NCBI GenBank assembly: GCA_002350765.1
Contig: DEFK01000024.1
Coordinates: forward strand, 1 to 64,000
Direction of reading: 5' to 3'
Origin: Ruminococcaceae bacterium UBA2854
GTDB lineage: Bacteria; Bacillota; Clostridia; Oscillospirales; Acutalibacteraceae
DNA length: 64,000 bases
A model generated the notes under the pieces. It was not told where the DNA came from and made no database searches. It saw only the letters and a program-made list of their open reading frames with translations. The position numbers were made by a program, and so were the translations under genes. The number at the start of each line of letters is the position of its first letter. Within the stretch, counting starts at the first letter, position 1. Positions 60,261 through 64,000 of the stretch are shown one piece after another.

Positions 60261-60995
60261 TTATTTATTCTTATTGATTATTCTAGAGTCAGCTTTATTT
60301 GTCGCGATATTGATATATCTTACAAACAAGCTTACTTTATTATCGTTATCAAGCGCGTTCCATACCTTCTCAGTGAAAGTATCTATATCGTCACATCCGA
60401 TTTCAACGAGAGTAGGCTCGCCCTCGAAGCTCGGGAGTGGATTGCCGTCGCCCATATAAGTGTGGATAAAATGTCCCTCACCCTTAATCGGATGCTCATA
60501 ATCGAATGTAAAACGCTGGCAGCATTTAGGATTACCGTTAGCGCTCTTTAATATCGACATAGAATAGGAAAGCTTCTCGCCTCTCGCGTCAGCGTCTGTA
60601 CGACACGTAACAATACCGCTGATACGGGGTGTATAGTTAGGAGCGTCTGGCTCGAACTCACGTCCGCTTAAAGACTGCTCGAAGGTCTTTCCGCAGGACA
60701 TAAGGCTTACGATAGTATCAGTCTGGTCGCCGTTGGTAACAATGGTATTCTCGGCGAATGTACGTACAGGAGCGTAGATAATAAGGCTCGGATCCTCTAC
60801 CTTACTCTCGTCAAACGCTTTTGTACGGATACCGTCGCCGTCCTCTACGAATACACGATTACGGCTGTTTTCGCTTCTTCCCATAATAAAGTAAGCGATA
60901 ACGGCGTTTGCTCCGTCGGCTGTTCTGCCGAGAACTATACCTCGTCCGGGGTAAGTGGTTTTTGAAATTTCTTTTTCAAGATTTACAGGGTTCAT
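60261..60995 (-). CDS. purO: PurO-type IMP cyclohydrolase
   Basis: 244 aa, IMP_cyclohyd (archaeal PurO) family: YPGRGIVLGRTADGANAVIAYFIMGRSENSRNRVF near the N-terminus, then APVRTF, VTNGDQTDTI and MGDGNPLPSFEGEP. Closes FAICAR to IMP. The gene is located between purN and the AICAR formyltransferase gene, and together they replace PurH. Not homologous to the MGS domain. GGAGG site before ATG. Confidence 0.9.
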   Translation of the reverse strand: MNPVNLEKEISKTTYPGRGIVLGRTADGANAVIAYFIMGRSENSRNRVFVEDGDGIRTKAFDESKVEDPSLIIYAPVRTFAENTIVTNGDQTDTIVSLMSCGKTFEQSLSGREFEPDAPNYTPRISGIVTCRTDADARGEKLSYSMSILKSANGNPKCCQRFTFDYEHPIKGEGHFIHTYMGDGNPLPSFEGEPTLVEIGCDDIDTFTEKVWNALDNDNKVSLFVRYINIATNKADSRIINKNK

Positions 60996-61005
60996 ATTAT
61001 CCTCC

Positions 61006-61632
61006 TTAAAATAAAACTTCTGTTTTATTATTTTCTACTTTTATTTTATCTTCACAGAACAGCGATACAGCCTTTGGCAGTATCTTCCATTCCGCTTCTT
61101 CCATAACACGCTTTTGGAGAATTTCGGGTGTATCTCCGTTTTTGACTTCGACTGCCTTTTGAAGAATAATAGGCCCGCCGTCGCAGATTTCGGTTACAAA
61201 ATGCGCTGTTGCGCCTGTAAGCTTAACGCCTTTCTCCAACGCCTTTTCGTGAACCTTTAGCCCGTAATATCCCTCGCCGCAAAAGCTCGGTATTAACGCG
61301 GGATGAATATTAATAATTCTGTTCTCGAACTCATTAATTACTCTCTTACCGAGAATAGTCATAAATCCCGCTAATACTATTAAATCGGCGTTCTTACTTT
61401 TAAGAAGCTCGGTTAAGCTTTTATCGTATTCATCAAAGTCTGAAAAATCCTTACGTCTTATAACATCTGTCGAGATATTATTATTCTTAGCTCTCTCGAG
61501 CGCGTAAGCGTCGGGATTGCTCGAGATAACACAGGTGATTTTACCGTTTTTTATAATGCCCGATTTTTCAGCGTCGATAAGGGCTTGCAGGTTAGTTCCT
61601 CCGCCCGATACGAGTACAACTATATTTTTCAT
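61006..61632 (-). CDS. purN: Phosphoribosylglycinamide formyltransferase
   Basis: 208 aa. Uses 10-formyl-THF to formylate GAR. N-terminal VLVSGGGTNLQALID, catalytic Asn/His in NIHPALIPSF, and THFVTEICDGGPI. Overlaps the purM stop by one base. Confidence 0.97.
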   Translation of the reverse strand: MKNIVVLVSGGGTNLQALIDAEKSGIIKNGKITCVISSNPDAYALERAKNNNISTDVIRRKDFSDFDEYDKSLTELLKSKNADLIVLAGFMTILGKRVINEFENRIINIHPALIPSFCGEGYYGLKVHEKALEKGVKLTGATAHFVTEICDGGPIILQKAVEVKNGDTPEILQKRVMEEAEWKILPKAVSLFCEDKIKVENNKTEVLF

Positions 61633-62678
61633 TACTCAAATATTACTCCTTCGCCGCCTTTAACAACCTCGCCTAAAACGACAGCGTCCTCGCCGTTAGC
61701 TTTAAGAACATCAAGCGTTTTATCGACATCATTTTTATCTACGCAAAGCGCCATTCCGATACCCATATTAAAGGTGTTATACATATCGTGTTCGGAAATA
61801 TTTCCAACACGCTGGATTACGTTAAATATCGGCAGAACGGGGATATTATCCTTTTTAATCTTAGCGCTTAAACCGTCTTTTAACATTCTCGGAATATTCT
61901 CGTAAAATCCGCCGCCTGTGATATGAGAAACAGCCTTAACATCTACTTCGTTAAGTAAAGCGAAAAGAGGTTTAACGTAAAGCTTTGTAGGAGTAAGCAA
62001 GGTTTCTCCGAGAGGTTTGTCAAGCTCGTCGTATGTATTATAAATTGTCTTTTCGTCAATACCGAAAACCTTTCTTACAAGAGAAAAGCCGTTAGAATGC
62101 ACGCCCGATGACGGGATACCGATAATAACGTCGCCCTCGTTAAGCTTGCTTCCGTCAATCATCTTAGGCTTGTCTACCATACCTACACAGAAGCCCGCTA
62201 CATCATATTCGTCTACAGGCATAAGACCGGGGTGTTCTGCGGTTTCTCCGCCTACTAAAGCACATTCGGACTGTACACAACCCTCAGCTATACCCTCAAC
62301 GATAGAAGCTACTTTCTCGGGATAGTTCTTTCCAATCGCTATATAGTCAAGGAAGAATAAGGGTTTAGCTCCGCAGCAGATAACGTCATTTACGCACATA
62401 GCAACCGCGTCAATACCAATTGTATTATGCTTATCAAGTAAAAACGCGAGCTTAATCTTAGTTCCGACGCCGTCGGTTCCGCTGATTAAAACGGGCTCTT
62501 CCATATCCTTAAAATCAGGAGCGAATAATCCGCCGAAACCGCCTATTCCCGAAATAACTCCTGGAATTTTGGTACGGGCAACGTGCTTTTTAATAAGCTC
62601 TACAGACTCGTAGCCCGCGGTAATATCAACTCCCGCTTCCTTATAGCTTTCACTAAAACTTTTCATACGTTCCTCCAT
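61632..62678 (-). CDS. purM: Phosphoribosylformylglycinamidine cyclo-ligase
   Basis: 348 aa, AIR synthetase. DGVGTKIKLA, MCVNDVICCGAKPLFFLDY, GGETAEHPG and HITGGGFYENIPRM are diagnostic. ATG overlaps the purF stop by one base (TAATG). Confidence 0.98.
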   Translation of the reverse strand: MEERMKSFSESYKEAGVDITAGYESVELIKKHVARTKIPGVISGIGGFGGLFAPDFKDMEEPVLISGTDGVGTKIKLAFLLDKHNTIGIDAVAMCVNDVICCGAKPLFFLDYIAIGKNYPEKVASIVEGIAEGCVQSECALVGGETAEHPGLMPVDEYDVAGFCVGMVDKPKMIDGSKLNEGDVIIGIPSSGVHSNGFSLVRKVFGIDEKTIYNTYDELDKPLGETLLTPTKLYVKPLFALLNEVDVKAVSHITGGGFYENIPRMLKDGLSAKIKKDNIPVLPIFNVIQRVGNISEHDMYNTFNMGIGMALCVDKNDVDKTLDVLKANGEDAVVLGEVVKGGEGVIFE

Positions 62679-64000
62679 TAATACTTTTTAATCTTATTCG
62701 CGAATTTATCCTCGTATATAATCTTAGGTTTATCTGCGTGGTAAACGCCGCTGAAACATCCGTCACAAAGACCGATCTTACATCCCTCGGCGATTTTATG
62801 TATACCCTCAACGCTTAAGAACTTTAAAGAATCAGCGCCGATACGCTTTCTTAAAGCCTCAACATCATATCTGTTGGATATTAAATCCTCAGATTTAGGT
62901 AAATCCATTCCGAAATAGCAGGAATGAACAAATTCAGGAGAGCTGATTCTTACGTGAACCTCTTTAGCTCCCGCGTCTTTGAGCACCTTTACGATATGAG
63001 CGGAAGTATTCCCGTGGATAATCGAGTCGTCTATTATAACTACACGCTTGCCGTCAACAATGTTTTTTATAACATTAAGACGGTTTTTTAAAAGGCGCTG
63101 GGTTTTATCGTTCCCTACTCCGTCGGGAGTACGACCGATGTACTTATTTTTAATAAACGCCGTAGCGTATTTTATACCCGATGCTGCTGAATAACCCTGA
63201 GCCGCGTCAAGTCCCGAATCGGGAACGCCGCATACTATATCAGCCTCAACAGGGTTTTCGTTAAAGAGAATCTCCCCCGCTTTACGGCGCGCCAGATTTA
63301 CGTTAACGCCGTCAATTATCGAGTCAGGTCTAGCTACGTAAATATACTCGAAAAGGCACAGAGAAGTAGTCTTTTTCTTTTCGCTAAAGTAGCTGTGGAA
63401 ACCCTCGTTGTCAATTACCACCATTTCTCCTGGATATACGTCACGGATAAATTTGCCGCCTATAGATTCAATAGCGCAGCTTTCCGAAGAAATAATATAG
63501 CTGTTATTAATCTTTCCCAGACACAGCGGCTTAAAGCCGTGGGGATCTCTAAGTCCGATAAGCTTTGTCGGCGAGCTTATAACCATAGAATATGAGCCCT
63601 TTAAAATGCCCATTGTTTTTAAAACGGCTTCTTCTATAGAATCGGAGTCTATCCTATGGGTAGAAATCATATAGCCGATTACTTCCGCGTGGGAATTTGA
63701 CTGGAAGATAGCGCCACCCTTTTCAAGCGCCGCTCTTATCTCGGCGAAATTGGTAACAGCTCCGTTATTAGCGAGAGCTAAGGAACCCTCTATATATCTC
63801 ATAACAAGCGGCTGAGTAGCGGCTCTGTCAAGATATTGGTGGGAGGTGTATCTTACGTGACCGACAGACATTTTTCCCTTGGGGAGCTTACCGAGGTTCT
63901 TTTCATTAAAAATATTGGAAACTATTCCCAGATCCTTAACGGTATAGGGCTCGCCGTCCTCGATAACGGTTATACCCGCGCTTTCCTGACCTCTGTGCTG
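62678..64000 (-). CDS. purF: Amidophosphoribosyltransferase, 5' end beyond window
   Basis: First committed purine step. The frame is open to the window edge, where QHRGQESAG of the N-terminal glutaminase domain is visible, so a start at 63871 would be wrong; the nucleophile Cys lies outside. PRPP site VVIIDDSIIHGNTS and the C-terminal IGLCDGCFSGVYH are present. At least 440 codons are seen. Operon promoter and any regulatory RNA lie beyond the edge. Confidence 0.97.
   Translation of the reverse strand, partial: QHRGQESAGITVIEDGEPYTVKDLGIVSNIFNEKNLGKLPKGKMSVGHVRYTSHQYLDRAATQPLVMRYIEGSLALANNGAVTNFAEIRAALEKGGAIFQSNSHAEVIGYMISTHRIDSDSIEEAVLKTMGILKGSYSMVISSPTKLIGLRDPHGFKPLCLGKINNSYIISSESCAIESIGGKFIRDVYPGEMVVIDNEGFHSYFSEKKKTTSLCLFEYIYVARPDSIIDGVNVNLARRKAGEILFNENPVEADIVCGVPDSGLDAAQGYSAASGIKYATAFIKNKYIGRTPDGVGNDKTQRLLKNRLNVIKNIVDGKRVVIIDDSIIHGNTSAHIVKVLKDAGAKEVHVRISSPEFVHSCYFGMDLPKSEDLISNRYDVEALRKRIGADSLKFLSVEGIHKIAEGCKIGLCDGCFSGVYHADKPKIIYEDKFANKIKKY

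Noticed and set aside
1..64000. CRISPR arrays, insertion sequences, prophage, tRNA or rRNA genes
   Set aside because: Gaps are too short, no repeat-spacer pattern, transposase, integrase or tRNA-like cloverleaf was seen while reading both strands.

Overview
The window reads as a chromosomal core region of a low-to-moderate GC, endospore-forming Clostridia member, most like the Ruminococcaceae/Oscillospiraceae. Evidence is the sporulation genes (spo0A, spoIVB, yunB), Firmicutes-specific gene orders (sepF-ylmH-divIVA, miaB-ricA-mutS-mutL, aroQ-pepP-efp, rnc-smc-ftsY, infC-rpmI-rplT), the clostridial CD1247-type zinc protein and many AGGAGG-type ribosome binding sites. The genus cannot be fixed from sequence alone. 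Gene density is very high, no gap exceeds about 235 bp, and I saw no tRNA or rRNA gene, insertion sequence, prophage or CRISPR array.

Layout. Positions 1-47198 are almost all on the minus strand. Reading right to left (the direction of transcription): a ribitol/teichoic-acid-like set (cytidylyltransferase, polyol dehydrogenase, pentulose-phosphate epimerase, CDP-glycerol-type transferase); infC-rpmI-rplT behind an L20-type attenuated leader; an RNA methylase-dprA-topA-trmFO-plsX-rnc-radical SAM-smc-ftsY-rdgB-yhbY-yqeK-rsfS-leuS run; rpsU; aroQ-pepP; efp and its zinc-ribbon neighbour; yunB; miaB-ricA-mutS-mutL-miaA; a division cluster (HlyD-like, yggS, sepF, ylmH, divIVA) leading into ileS-lspA-rluD; rplS-lepB-rbgA-rnhB-yraN; thrC; and a truncated metallophosphoesterase. 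Positions 47430-48813 (plus) hold a CPBP protease and tadA. Positions 48872-53019 (minus) hold cca, an unknown membrane protein and a PEGL-type P-type ATPase. Positions 53195-57730 (plus) hold spoIVB-spo0A and a copper ATPase. Positions 57773-64000 (minus) hold the purine genes purF-purM-purN-purO-(AICARFT)-purD, with purF cut by the right edge.

Main points of interest. (1) Two genes have no ATG/GTG/TTG that can include their conserved N-termini and appear to start at ATT: infC (classical) and the radical SAM gene after rnc (unexpected). (2) The purine pathway ends in a stand-alone AICAR formyltransferase plus a PurO-type IMP cyclohydrolase instead of bifunctional PurH. (3) Four genes look like a CDP-ribitol-type precursor and transferase unit. 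(4) Two genes (yunB, lspA) have their ribosome binding sites in or touching the terminator of the gene before; for yunB the TTG start lies in the U-tract. (5) The infC leader contains a 9-nt segment exactly complementary to the loop and 3' arm of the attenuator. (6) The spo0A upstream region holds 0A-box-like repeats, a 14-bp palindrome and direct repeats. No wholly new system was found; the region is mostly conserved core genome with unusual translation starts and RNA-level arrangements.
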